Assembly (NCBI GenBank): GCA_902826795.1
Contig: CADEGD010000002.1
Span: forward strand, 69,552 to 133,551
Source: an uncultured Acidobacteriota bacterium
GTDB lineage: Bacteria > Acidobacteriota > Blastocatellia > Pyrinomonadales > Pyrinomonadaceae
Length of the DNA stretch: 64,000 nt
Reading direction: 5' to 3'
Numbering within the stretch: the stretch's first letter is position 1; every line of letters begins with the position of its first letter. Below, piece after piece: positions 26,144-35,076 of this stretch. A program made the position numbers and the translations under genes. The notes beneath the pieces are model-generated. The model was not told the DNA's origin, searched no databases, and saw only the letters and a list, made by a program, of their open reading frames with translations.

Positions 26144-26671
26144 TTAACGCCCGTAATCACCCTCAGTTTGATTGGGCGACCGAGAAACGTCCAAGTCTTC
26201 TCTCAGTTCAGACATCGCCGCAGCCAGCCGCCTTGACGCTTCTTGCACCTTCTGATTTTGCGTAAGTGTGGCTTGTTTCCCGAGCAATACGTTGAGAATA
26301 CCTTCTCGTTGCTGCGGCGTGCTGGAAACCACATAGATGGGCCGGCCATTCGCCTTCAGGAACTTTTGGTCAGCCGGCAGGTCGTCATTGACGATCTTGA
26401 GGTCGGCCACAAACTCCTTCGCCTTCGCCGTCTCTTCGCGTCCTGCCGAGCGTTTGCCCGACGTTATCTCAAATGCTTTTTTCTCCGAGTAGAGTAGAAC
26501 GCGAAGTAGATAATCACTACCCTTGCCTTGCGAGGCTAGTGATTTGCATTCCGCCCATTCGACTTCCGAGATCGTGCGAAAGCCGCAGCCGACAGTAACG
26601 ACGGCTGTGATCACTATACCTATTAGGCTCGTCTTCAAGTTTGTATTTCGGAGCGTGGGTGATTGCTGCAT
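26144..26671 (-). CDS. putative lipoprotein of unknown function
   Basis: A 175-residue protein with a type II signal peptide: a charged start, a hydrophobic core (LIGIVITAVVTV) and Cys at about residue 29 in TVGC. The mature part is helical and charged, with SDYLLRVLLYSEKKAFEITSGKR and QNQKVQEASRRLAAAMSELRED. I do not recognise the family. It ends two bases before the ribF start, so the two are probably co-transcribed. Confidence 0.7.
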   Translation of the reverse strand: MQQSPTLRNTNLKTSLIGIVITAVVTVGCGFRTISEVEWAECKSLASQGKGSDYLLRVLLYSEKKAFEITSGKRSAGREETAKAKEFVADLKIVNDDLPADQKFLKANGRPIYVVSSTPQQREGILNVLLGKQATLTQNQKVQEASRRLAAAMSELREDLDVSRSPNQTEGDYGR

Positions 26672-26727
26672 AGTTGTTAGTTCCAGGCTTTACCCTTCTC
26701 TGACTGCAAATCAACTAAATCAAAGGC

Positions 26728-27693
26728 CTAATCGCCAAGATACTTCCCGGGAACCAGATAATTCCTGACATAATCTTCCACCGACGCATCGAGTTCGGTG
26801 GTATCCGCCGCGTAACCGGCGTCGCGTATCCGGGAAAGATCGGCTTGCGTGTGATATTGATAGCGGTCGCGAAGATGCTCCGGCATGTCTATAAATTCGA
26901 CGTTCTTCGGCCGGTCTAAAGCCTTGAAGATCGCATCGGCGAGGGCGTTCCAGGTGTTCATTTGGCCTGAGCCAACATTGAACAGCCCGCCGGTCTCGCT
27001 CTCCATAAAATGCAGTGTCATCTCCACCGCGTCTTTAACGTAAACGAAATCGCGGCCAAATTCACCGTCAGCAAACGCCGGATTCGCACTCTTGAAGAGC
27101 TGCAGTTTGCCGGTCGAACTGATCTGATCGAAGGCCTTATTCACCAGCGAACGCATGTCGCCCTTATGGCTCTCGTTCGGCCCGAAGACGTTGAAATACT
27201 TTAGCCCGACAATTCGGTTGAACATCCTGTATCTCTCGGCATACTTGTCAAACAGGTGCTTCGAATAGCCGTAAACGTTGAGCGGTCGCAGGGCATCGAG
27301 GATGAAAGTGTCGTCGTCCATGCCTTTCGATCCATCGCCATAGGTCGCGGCCGAGGATGCGTAGATAAATCGAACATCATTCTCAAGAGCCCAGTTGACC
27401 AGCTCTACCGAGTAACTGTAATTGTTACGCAGCATAAACTTGGAGTCTCGTTCCGTCGTCGAAGAACAGGCGCCCATATGGAGCAAAACATCAGCGTCCT
27501 GATAAACGTCGAGGTCAAACAGAAATTCGTCGGCATCGACGTAGTCTTCAAACGATAAAGGTGCGAGATTCTTCCACTTGTCGGATTCATCCATCCGGTC
27601 AACGATCAGTATGTCGTCGTGGCCGAGTTGGTTCAGCCGCCAAACAAGAGCGCTTCCGATGAATCCGGCACCACCTGTGACGATCACTCTCAT
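26728..27693 (-). CDS. hldD: ADP-L-glycero-D-manno-heptose 6-epimerase
   Basis: A 321-residue extended-SDR epimerase that converts ADP-D-glycero-D-manno-heptose to the L-glycero form used in lipopolysaccharide. MRVIVTGGAGFIGSALVWRLNQLG is the cofactor site; HMGACSSTTERDS is the family-specific loop; YASSAATYGDG and YGYSKHLFDKY give the catalytic Ser/Thr, Tyr and Lys; NVFGPNESHKGDMRSL and FGRDFVYVKDAVEM complete the fold. With rfaE1 and rfaE2 at 4-5.5 kb it gives the late ADP-heptose route; gmhA and gmhB are not in the window. Confidence 0.95.
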   Translation of the reverse strand: MRVIVTGGAGFIGSALVWRLNQLGHDDILIVDRMDESDKWKNLAPLSFEDYVDADEFLFDLDVYQDADVLLHMGACSSTTERDSKFMLRNNYSYSVELVNWALENDVRFIYASSAATYGDGSKGMDDDTFILDALRPLNVYGYSKHLFDKYAERYRMFNRIVGLKYFNVFGPNESHKGDMRSLVNKAFDQISSTGKLQLFKSANPAFADGEFGRDFVYVKDAVEMTLHFMESETGGLFNVGSGQMNTWNALADAIFKALDRPKNVEFIDMPEHLRDRYQYHTQADLSRIRDAGYAADTTELDASVEDYVRNYLVPGKYLGD

Positions 27694-27746
27694 ATGTAAA
27701 AATCATACATCACCCGTGAGGATTGAACGATTTTGGAATGAATGGG

Positions 27747-29219
27747 TCAGCGGAATTCCATCGTGCCGTCGTCGAGCCGGCCGTGGCGGATCATACGTAG
27801 ATCTTTGAAGTAGTTTTGATGTAGCCGCCAAGGATGCTTCGATCCTTGGCTTGGAATCTCATCGAGAGCCCGGAGCACGTAGCCGGAGTTGAAGTCGAGC
27901 GCGGGTTCCTTTGATATCGAAGGATCGTTGAGCCGCGGCGTACAGCTTAGATGGCCACGTTCGTCCATGTATTTTATTAGCCGGCATACGTATTCACTGG
28001 TCAGGTCACATTTCAGCGTCCACGATGCATTGGTGTAGCCGAACGCCTGTGCGAGATTCGGCACGTCGTCGTACATCATTCCCTTGTAGGCGATCTTTTC
28101 CGAGAGCACGACCGGCTCGCCATCGACGACGAGAGTCAGTCCGTCCATTAGCTTCAATAGCAGTCCGGTCGCGGTGACGACGATGTCCGCTTCGACGTGT
28201 TCTCCGTTAATAAGCTTGACACCAGTTTCCGTAAAGGCGTCGATCTCGCCGGTGACGATCGACGCCTTCTTCTCGCGAATTGCGTCAAACAGATCGGCGT
28301 CTGGAACGAGGCACAGACGCTGATCCCATGGGTTATATTTCGGGCGGAAGTTTTTCTCAAGCTGCTCTTCGCCGATCTCCTTCTTCACCCCTTTAGCTAT
28401 GAGCGACTTCATGATCGAAGGCCGCTTTTTCGAAAGCTCGTAGAAGAACATTTGTCTAAAAACATTCTTCCAACGCGTCGCGGCATAGGCTGTTTTCGCG
28501 GAGAGCATTCGACGAAACGCATTCGCTATCTTGTCTTTAGACGGCATCGTGACGACGTAAGTCGGCGACCGCTGGAGCATCGTGACGTGCTTCGCCTTTT
28601 CAGCCATCGCAGGCACAAGAGTAACCGCCGTCGCTCCGCTGCCGATTACGAGGACGTTCTTGTCCGAGTAGTCGAGATCTTCAGGCCATTTCTGCGGGTG
28701 GACTACCACGCCTTTGAACTTATCGAAGTCCGGCCATTCAGGCGTGTAGCCATTCTCGTATCGGTAGTAACCGGTGCAGAGGTATAGAAAGTTGCAGGTG
28801 AAATGCTTCGTCTCGGTTTCTCCGTTGGGCGACGCGAACACATTCCCCGACGGTCTTTTTTCTGCCCGGACGATCCATTTTGCTTTTTCGGAAGACCACT
28901 CGGCGCTCGTCACACGATGGCCGTAGCGGATCTCTTTTTCGAGGTTGTATTCCGTAGCCGTTTCGCGAACGTATCTCAATATCGCCGGCCCGTCGGCGAT
29001 CGCTTTCGGATCGTTCCACGGCTTGAAGCTATAGCCGAGCGTGAACATATCCGAGTCTGAACGCACGCCCGGATAACGGAAGAGATCCCACGTACCGCCG
29101 CTTCGCTCTCGGCCCTCGAGGATAACGAAAGTCTTATCCGGACATCGCATCCGCAGGTGCGCTCCCGCGCCGATCCCTGACAGGCCTGCACCGATAATGA
29201 TCACATCAAAATGTTCCAT
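27747..29219 (-). CDS. flavin-containing (Baeyer-Villiger-type) monooxygenase
   Basis: A 490-residue FAD/NADPH monooxygenase. FDVIIIGAGLSGIGAGAHL binds FAD; LEGRERSGGTWDLFRYPGVRSDSDMFTLGYSF is typical of the EthA-like branch. KFKGVVVHPQKWPED fits the FxGxxxHxxxWP fingerprint of Baeyer-Villiger monooxygenases. VLVIGSGATAVTLVPAMA is the NADPH Rossmann loop, and DIVVTATG follows. The substrate is likely a ketone or sulfur/nitrogen compound, not identifiable here. It is divergent from ltrA with a 94-base gap. Confidence 0.93.
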   Translation of the reverse strand: MEHFDVIIIGAGLSGIGAGAHLRMRCPDKTFVILEGRERSGGTWDLFRYPGVRSDSDMFTLGYSFKPWNDPKAIADGPAILRYVRETATEYNLEKEIRYGHRVTSAEWSSEKAKWIVRAEKRPSGNVFASPNGETETKHFTCNFLYLCTGYYRYENGYTPEWPDFDKFKGVVVHPQKWPEDLDYSDKNVLVIGSGATAVTLVPAMAEKAKHVTMLQRSPTYVVTMPSKDKIANAFRRMLSAKTAYAATRWKNVFRQMFFYELSKKRPSIMKSLIAKGVKKEIGEEQLEKNFRPKYNPWDQRLCLVPDADLFDAIREKKASIVTGEIDAFTETGVKLINGEHVEADIVVTATGLLLKLMDGLTLVVDGEPVVLSEKIAYKGMMYDDVPNLAQAFGYTNASWTLKCDLTSEYVCRLIKYMDERGHLSCTPRLNDPSISKEPALDFNSGYVLRALDEIPSQGSKHPWRLHQNYFKDLRMIRHGRLDDGTMEFR

Positions 29220-29313
29220 AAGGACGGCAACGAGCTATTGCTTATAGATTTTATTACACTCCGAAACTCGTTTGGAACCTGCTACTCTAATTGTCCACCT
29301 TGTAGAAAGATTT

Positions 29314-30585
29314 ATGGCAGAACAACCGGCCGAGCACTACTCCGCAAGGCTGCATCATCACCGGCGTAAAATGACCGGCCGCGACCGTCACGAAGAACAC
29401 CGTGTGGCAACGCCGCTCGAACTGCTGTTTGACTTAACTTTCGTTGTCGCCTTTGCCCAAGCGGCCTCGCAGCTTGCTCATGCCGTCGCTGAAAATCACG
29501 TCAAGACAGGACTCCTCGGCTTCGCATTTGCTGCCTTTGCGATCTGCTGGGCGTGGATCAACTTTTCGTGGTTCGCTTCGGCCTACGACACAGACGATTG
29601 GATATTTCGCCTGACGACGATGGTGCAGATGATCGGCGTGCTGATCCTTGCACTCGGGCTTCCGGACGTTTTCACGTCGATCGAAAAAGGCGACTATCTC
29701 GACAACAGGATCGTCGTTCTCGGTTACGTAATTATGCGCGTGGCGATGATCTTTCAGTGGCTGCGCGCGGCCAAGCAAGATCCCGAACATCGCCGTTCTT
29801 GCTTAACTTACGCAAAAGCGATCTCGTTTGCACAGATAGGCTGGGTTGCAATGATCTTTCTGAATTTCTCGATCGCAATAACGTTCATTCTTACCGCCGT
29901 TTTCATCCTGATCGAAATGCTCGGCCCATATCTGGCCGAACGCAAAGACGGCGGCACGCCGTGGCACGCTCACCATATCGCCGAACGATACTCTCTTTTT
30001 ACGATCATCGCGCTCGGCGAAGGTGTGGTCGGAACCGTCGCCGCTCTCGGAGCCGTTATCCAAACACAAGGCTGGTCGCTCGATGTCGCTCTCGTCGGGA
30101 TCGCAGGAATGGGCCTAACGTTCGGCATGTGGTGGGTGTATTTTATGCTCCCCTCGGCCGCCGTGCTTCACGCGAAACGCTACGAGAAGTCCTTCGTTTG
30201 GGGCTACGGCATGATGATCACCGTCGCCTCGATCGTCGCCACCGGGGCCGGTTTGCACGTCGCAGCTTACTTCATCGAAAACAAAGCGAAGAGCGGCCCT
30301 CTTCCCGTACTGCTGTCCGTCGTCATCCCCGTCGGCATCTTCCTCGTATCGATCTACGCCATCTACGCATACTTGGTAGAAGACTTTGATCGCTTTCACC
30401 TTTGGCTATTCGTCGGCACGTTCTTTGTCATCGCCGCCGCCATCACCGCCGCATATCTCGGCGTCTCGATGCCCGTCTGCCTCGTCATCCTGATGCTCGC
30501 CCCGGTCGTCACCATCGTCGGCTACGAAACCCGCGGCCACCGGCATCAAGCCACTATGTTAGCCAAGCATGATGAAAGTTCATGA
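29314..30585 (+). CDS. low temperature requirement protein A-like membrane protein
   Basis: A 423-residue polytopic membrane protein with about eleven helices. HEEHRVATPLELLFDLTFVVAFAQAASQLAH is the LtrA opening, AWINFSWFASAYDTDDWIFRLTTMVQMIGVLILALGLPDVF follows, and HAHHIAERYSLFTIIALGEGVVGT is the second signature with conserved His, Glu and Arg. The molecular function of the family is unknown despite its name. ATG 29314 has AGAAAGA just upstream; a TTG at 29272 is less likely. Confidence 0.9.
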   Translation: MAEQPAEHYSARLHHHRRKMTGRDRHEEHRVATPLELLFDLTFVVAFAQAASQLAHAVAENHVKTGLLGFAFAAFAICWAWINFSWFASAYDTDDWIFRLTTMVQMIGVLILALGLPDVFTSIEKGDYLDNRIVVLGYVIMRVAMIFQWLRAAKQDPEHRRSCLTYAKAISFAQIGWVAMIFLNFSIAITFILTAVFILIEMLGPYLAERKDGGTPWHAHHIAERYSLFTIIALGEGVVGTVAALGAVIQTQGWSLDVALVGIAGMGLTFGMWWVYFMLPSAAVLHAKRYEKSFVWGYGMMITVASIVATGAGLHVAAYFIENKAKSGPLPVLLSVVIPVGIFLVSIYAIYAYLVEDFDRFHLWLFVGTFFVIAAAITAAYLGVSMPVCLVILMLAPVVTIVGYETRGHRHQATMLAKHDESS

Positions 30586-30615
30586 AAAGATTGGAAACAT
30601 ACCTGAGCTCTTTAC

Positions 30616-31024
30616 TTACAGTTCCAACAATCTTACGAACCCTTCCTGCGTGAAATGTTTGTCTGTCGTGAGAGCTTCGGTAAGTCCGTATTCACGCATA
30701 ACAACAAAGCTGGCCGCATCACAAAGAGAATAGGTTTTGTCGAGACGCCCTCGAAGAATTTCCATAGCCTCGAAATGCCGAGTGCGGTCGATCCAAATCA
30801 GGTCGAGACGCGGTGCATTCAGAAAGTCTTCTAGAAAAGGTGATCGACCGTTCCCGATCCAATTTTCTTGTTTCCGTCAACGGAACGAATTCGGCGAGGA
30901 CATAATTGGTCGTAAAAAGCCGGGAAGCGTTCTTGAAAAATTCTATGGCAAGCGTGTTCCGATGGTCGGACTTATCGTGGATACAAAGCAGCCCAGACGT
31001 ATCGACGAATACCGGACTATTCAT
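30616..31024 (-). pseudogene. PIN-domain toxin with an internal frameshift
   Basis: A PIN ribonuclease toxin of about 135 residues if one extra base is removed. MNSPVFVDTSGLLCIHDKSDHRN gives the first aspartate and FTTNYVLAEFVPLT the conserved glutamate. After RSITF the frame is broken within TTTT at 30835-30838; the other frame reads LEDFLNAPRLDLIWIDRTRH, then KTYSLCDAASFVVM with the catalytic aspartate, then LTTDKHFTQEGF, ending at 30616. The product as sequenced therefore lacks the later acidic residues and should be inactive. The ATG overlaps the antitoxin end by eight bases. Confidence 0.82.
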
Positions 31025-31319
31025 CGTGGGTATCTGAATACGCCTTGGCAATATCTATGTCTATCGCCTCGTTATCAGCGGAATTCGCATTGCCGCTCTC
31101 AACCGCTCCGAAATGTTTCGCAAACCGGTCTTCCGCAGAACGTGCATCTTCATCGGAGATCTGTTTCTCCTCAACCGGGTCGCCGTCGATTATTGTGACT
31201 ATCGCCCGGCTGCGCCTCTTCAACCGAATAGGTTCAAGCAGCAGAACGCTTCCATCGATCCCGACCTCAGCCTCAACTTGCGTAAGCATATCCTTAATCT
31301 CCAAGGCCGAGTATAACAT
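31017..31319 (-). CDS. antitoxin of the second PIN module
   Basis: A 100-residue acidic protein. The N-terminus (MLYSALEIKDMLTQVEAEVGIDGSVLLLEPIRLKRRSRAIVTIID) suggests a short beta-rich DNA-binding segment of the kind found in small antitoxins, and the C-terminal half is charged and probably disordered. It ends inside the PIN toxin start (eight-base overlap) and begins two bases after the stop of the deoxyhypusine-synthase-like gene, so it may be expressed from that operon. The family is not firmly recognised; the call rests on context. Confidence 0.75.
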   Translation of the reverse strand: MLYSALEIKDMLTQVEAEVGIDGSVLLLEPIRLKRRSRAIVTIIDGDPVEEKQISDEDARSAEDRFAKHFGAVESGNANSADNEAIDIDIAKAYSDTHDE

Positions 31320-31321
31320 CG

Positions 31322-32299
31322 TCACCAACCCAAAATATACGCAAACATCAGCGGGGCTACGATCGACGCGTCGGATTCGACGATGAACTTTGGAGTTGAG
31401 GCTTCGAGTTTGCCCCAAGTGATTTTTTCGTTCGGGACGGCGCCTGAGTAGGAGCCGTAACTGGTGGTCGAGTCGCTGATCTGGCAGAAGTAACCCCAGA
31501 CGGGGACGTTATCGCGTTGGAGATCTTGATGCAGCATCGGGACGACACAGATGGGGAAGTCGCCCGCGATTCCGCCGCCGATCTGGAAGAAGCCGACGGT
31601 CGAGTCGTCTTGGGCATTCGTCGTGTACCAATCGGCGAGCATCGTCATGTATTCGATTCCGGTGCGGACGGTGTGTACGTTCTCGACATCGCCGGTGATC
31701 ACGTGGCCGGCGAACATATTGCCCATCGTCGAATCTTCCCAGCCCGGCACGACCATCGGCAGGTTTTTCTCCATCGCGGCGTACATCCACGAATCTTTCA
31801 GGTCGATCTGGTAAAACTCCTCGAGCGAGCCGTTGCTCAATACCTGATACATGAACTCGTGCGGAAAATATCGCTTGCCCTCAACGTCGGCACGCGTCCA
31901 AACCTCGACCATCGCCTTTTCCAGCCGCCGCATCGCTTCCATCTCGGGGATGCATGTGTCCGTCACGCGGTTCATATGCCGGTCGAGCAGGTCCTGTTCG
32001 TCCGCTGGCGTCAGATCACGGTAATTCGGCACGCGTTCGTAAAAATCATGAGCGACCAAGTTGAACAAGTCTTCTTCAAGATTCGCACCCGTGCAGGAGA
32101 TGATCTGCACCTTGTCCTGCCGGATCATCTCGGCAAGCGAAAGCCCGAGCTCCGCCGTCGACATCGCCCCGGCGAGCGTGATCATCATCTTCCCGCCTTT
32201 ATCGAGGTGTTTTACGTACCCTTCAGCCGCGTCGATCAACGCCGCCGAATTGAAATGCCGATAATGATGCTTGATGAATTCAGTGATCTGTCCGTTCAT
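31322..32299 (-). CDS. deoxyhypusine synthase family protein
   Basis: A 325-residue NAD-dependent enzyme of the deoxyhypusine synthase fold. GGKMMITLAGAMSTAELGLSLAEMIRQDKVQIISCTGANLEEDLF is the classic NAD-binding region, GYFCQISDSTTSYGSYSGAVPNEKITWGKL holds the active-site region, and VVPGWEDSTMGNMFAGHVITGD is conserved in the bacterial branch. In eukaryotes the enzyme modifies eIF5A with spermidine; bacteria lack eIF5A, and bacterial relatives are thought to make or use polyamines (homospermidine-synthase-like). The substrate here is open. The second PIN module follows after two bases. Confidence 0.92.
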   Translation of the reverse strand: MNGQITEFIKHHYRHFNSAALIDAAEGYVKHLDKGGKMMITLAGAMSTAELGLSLAEMIRQDKVQIISCTGANLEEDLFNLVAHDFYERVPNYRDLTPADEQDLLDRHMNRVTDTCIPEMEAMRRLEKAMVEVWTRADVEGKRYFPHEFMYQVLSNGSLEEFYQIDLKDSWMYAAMEKNLPMVVPGWEDSTMGNMFAGHVITGDVENVHTVRTGIEYMTMLADWYTTNAQDDSTVGFFQIGGGIAGDFPICVVPMLHQDLQRDNVPVWGYFCQISDSTTSYGSYSGAVPNEKITWGKLEASTPKFIVESDASIVAPLMFAYILGW

Positions 32300-32450
32300 A
32301 AACGATACTTTTTAGGCAAAACTACGCGATCAGAGTTAGATTCTATTCGCGTAGTTTACCCCAATCGGGCCGCTGTCTCGAAGAAGGGAAAGAAGATCCA
32401 GTTCTAACTCGTACGCTTCGAGAGAAAAAGATAATTCGACTACCAAGCCG

Positions 32451-33236
32451 TCACTCGTCATCATCATCATTCTGGAACAAGTAGCCGAGCATCTTTTCGG
32501 GCTTGTTCAGAAACTCGCGTGTGATGGTGTAGTGTTCAGTTTCTTTGTAGGTCGTTTCGCGGATTCCTTCTTCGGTAAATTCGTAGATAACTGCGTCAGG
32601 AAATGCCATTAGAATTGGCGAATGTGTGGCAACGATGAGCTGCGATTCGAGATCGTCGACAAGTTTCTTGAAGATAGCGAGAGCGCTGAGTTGGCGTGAT
32701 GGTGAGAGGGCGGCTTCGGGCTCGTCGAACAAATAGATACCTGCGCCGCGAAGCTTGTTTGTCATCGTCGCCATGAACGATTCGCCGTGTGACTGTTCAT
32801 GAAGAGACTTACCGCCGTATGTCCAGAGATAATCCTTTCGGCTGTACTCTGTGTCGTCATCATCGTCCATGTACGTCGCGAGATTATAAAAACTTTCGGC
32901 CCTTAAAAAATACGAATCGTGAGGCCGCCGCGGACTGCGAGTGGTCCGAACGTATTTGAACAACTCGGAGTGAGTTTCCTTCGTAGAGAACGTCGTGTTA
33001 CGGCTTCCGCCTTCAGGATTGAGGCCGATCGACTGAGCGATCGCCTCAAGAAGCGTCGACTTTCCGCTTCCATTCTCGCCAATGAAGAAGGTTACCTTGG
33101 GATGCAGTTTCAGCCGCTCTAGCTTGGAGAAGGCAGGCAGGTTAAATGGGTATTCGTCAAACGACGGCACGTTCCTGCGGTCGAGCACTAGATCTATCAG
33201 AAACCCGCTTCTTTGAAACTGACCCATCGAAAGCAT
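32451..33236 (-). CDS. AAA ATPase of the RecF/ABC-like (AAA_21/23) type
   Basis: A 261-residue compact ATPase. KVTFFIGENGSGKSTLLEAIAQSIGLN is Walker A; SHGESFMATM acts as the ABC signature region; GIYLFDEPEAALSPSRQLSAL is Walker B with the D-loop; and QLIVATHSPILMAFP is the H-loop. It lacks the long coiled coil of SMC proteins and the extra domains of OLD nucleases. No partner gene is adjacent, so it is a stand-alone member. I chose ATG 33236 (a second ATG is at 33227). Its upstream region carries the conserved element also found before mazG. Confidence 0.85.
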   Translation of the reverse strand: MLSMGQFQRSGFLIDLVLDRRNVPSFDEYPFNLPAFSKLERLKLHPKVTFFIGENGSGKSTLLEAIAQSIGLNPEGGSRNTTFSTKETHSELFKYVRTTRSPRRPHDSYFLRAESFYNLATYMDDDDDTEYSRKDYLWTYGGKSLHEQSHGESFMATMTNKLRGAGIYLFDEPEAALSPSRQLSALAIFKKLVDDLESQLIVATHSPILMAFPDAVIYEFTEEGIRETTYKETEHYTITREFLNKPEKMLGYLFQNDDDDE

Positions 33237-33317
33237 TTTAACTGTTAAAAGATCAATGCGAGCAATTGAAGCAGCACCACACGAAAAATGCCTCGGTTTC
33301 TCCGGTTTTTGCGATAG

Positions 33318-33436
33318 CACTCTCGCCGCGATAGAACCATCGATCGCTGCCTTTGGCACTATCGGCACTATAGAGAAAAACGTGTCGAAATATGGCCGAA
33401 AAAATGCTGCGCCAAGCGTTAATTACGCTGCGCCAA
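33318..33436 (-). promoter_or_regulatory. conserved upstream element, copy 1 (before the AAA ATPase)
   Basis: Read towards the ATPase gene (minus strand): TTGGCGCAGC at 33436-33427, again at 33415-33406 (21 bases apart), a T-rich tract, ATAGTG at 33371 and 33362 (9 apart), and GCGGCGAGAGTG ending at 33318. The same words with the same spacings occur at 41051-41168 before mazG. It ends 82 bases before the start codon. The remaining 33237-33513 region holds no convincing gene. Confidence 0.75.
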
Positions 33437-33513
33437 ATCGGTTTTTTGCATTTCAAGCGAGAGATGTTGGAGTTTTTACTGGTAGACCTTCGATCCGAAT
33501 GCCGCTCGATGGC

Positions 33514-34893
33514 TCATTTCTTTCCAAACACCGTAGAGATCCCGCTTCCCGGGTTTTTCGCGTCGAGAAGGTGCAGCAGTCTCGCACCCTTGATGCACGA
33601 CCAGTGGGCGTTATAGGTCCGTGGACCGGTTTCTATTCTTGAGAAATTGATCTGCCAGTTATTAAGCACATTGAATTTTCCGGCCGACTTCACATTTGCA
33701 TATTGCGTGCTGCCGACCATGCCGCTCACGACAAGCAGTCTCCAGCTGTAGGAGCTGGCCGCGCCGAATACAAACTCTTCGCGGGACTGGTTGATGTTCA
33801 TTCCGGCATAGTTGCCGGTGTAGACGCTATAAAGTTGCTGGACGCCCGTAAAATCGCTGGTCCACGTACCATTGAAGTCGCTTTCAGCAATGGCGAATTT
33901 GTTGTAGTTCACCATTTGAACAAGGGGCGTGAGCAGCTCGCTTTCGCTATCCCACCTGATGGCCTCAGGGTCGAATTTGTATTGCTGTATAAAGCTATTT
34001 TTGTCTGGAGCAATGAACTCAAGCCAGCCACTCTTGCCTTGCCGAAAAAGTAGAACGAACACTTGTTTTCCGGAGGCTTTCTCGGTCGCATATCCCATGC
34101 CTAGGTAGGGCCTTTCGTAGGTGTTGATAGAAGCTGTTCTATAGTTTTTTAGGCTGCTGTATCGCGGGGCGACTAAGATATCCCACGCGGCGTTCGTCAG
34201 CGGTTCCGGGTCGGCCGGAAATATCGTACCTTGTTTTGGGTAATGAATTAGGACCTTGATATTTCCTTTCACGACCTCTACCCAATCTTCCTGCTCAGTG
34301 CTGGTCCAGCCGTCATCAAAATTAGTGGTACTAAATTTAAAGTTGCTCGTCCGCGCGGGCTGGGATCGCACGGCTGGGCCTGTCGAGGCTGATCTTGCGG
34401 GCTCGACTTTTGGAAGAACCATCGAATCGAGAAAGGCGGCGATCTCCTGCTGATAAGCATCGGTGTTCATCAGTCCGACAAGATTGACCATCTTGCCGCC
34501 GCCCGACGCCGTTACAAGTAAGACCAGTCCTTTCTTCCCGTCGCTTTCGTACTGAGCAAATCCACTTTCGGCGATCCAACCGTTTTCGGTGCTTGAAGGC
34601 TGCATTTGAGGCGATCCTTTGACCGTCACTAACTGCTTGACGAGACTCTCCCACGCCAGCGAAAAATTCTCCTTCGAGTTTTCGGTCGCGGGGATCGACT
34701 TGTAGATGGTCAGAAGGCAAAGCCCGCCATTGGCGTCTTCTATCCCGAGCTGAAAAGAGTCCTTACCGGCTTCCTTCTGCCAGCCCTTCGGGGTCGTGAA
34801 TTTCAGTATGTCGAAAGTGTCGCTTTGTTGGGCCGACGCCGGAACCGAAAATAACAGGGTTAGAATGAGTCCAAGACACGATCTGTTTCTCAT
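33514..34893 (-). CDS. exported protein of unknown function
   Basis: A 459-residue protein with a signal peptide (MRNRSCLGLILTLLFSVPAS, cleavage near SAQQ). The mature part has two similar-looking halves: SDTFDILKFTTPKGWQKEAGKDSFQLGIEDANGG, which resembles the opening of secreted proteins that absorb stress-type beta folds, and a second region around NFDDGWTSTEQEDWVEVVKGNIKVLIHYP. Many strands and few helices are expected. I do not recognise the family. An ATG six codons earlier (34911) is also possible. Confidence 0.7.
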   Translation of the reverse strand: MRNRSCLGLILTLLFSVPASAQQSDTFDILKFTTPKGWQKEAGKDSFQLGIEDANGGLCLLTIYKSIPATENSKENFSLAWESLVKQLVTVKGSPQMQPSSTENGWIAESGFAQYESDGKKGLVLLVTASGGGKMVNLVGLMNTDAYQQEIAAFLDSMVLPKVEPARSASTGPAVRSQPARTSNFKFSTTNFDDGWTSTEQEDWVEVVKGNIKVLIHYPKQGTIFPADPEPLTNAAWDILVAPRYSSLKNYRTASINTYERPYLGMGYATEKASGKQVFVLLFRQGKSGWLEFIAPDKNSFIQQYKFDPEAIRWDSESELLTPLVQMVNYNKFAIAESDFNGTWTSDFTGVQQLYSVYTGNYAGMNINQSREEFVFGAASSYSWRLLVVSGMVGSTQYANVKSAGKFNVLNNWQINFSRIETGPRTYNAHWSCIKGARLLHLLDAKNPGSGISTVFGKK

Positions 34894-35018
34894 AGCTTTA
34901 AGTCCGGGCATTTTGTTCGATTACGGAGCACGGACGTGAAGACGCCGTAAAACCGGGCCTCGACGCATTACGCGAGAATCTTAGTCATATTGGCTCTTCG
35001 AGAGGATTGCCACATGAA

Positions 35019-35050
35019 AAGGGCTTGTAGGACGTATCCTACAAGCCCTT
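35019..35050 (-). terminator. Rho-independent terminator of nrdAB
   Basis: AAGGGCTTGTAGGA and TCCTACAAGCCCTT form a perfect 14-bp stem around a 4-base loop. On the minus strand TTTT follows the stem. It is 27 bases after the nrdB stop. Confidence 0.88.
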
Positions 35051-35076
35051 AAGTTTTACCCGGTGCTCAACTATCG

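Noticed and set aside
33256-33642. A 128-codon plus-strand open frame between the AAA ATPase and the next gene
   Set aside because: It covers the conserved upstream element and the end of the opposite gene, and has no recognisable domain.
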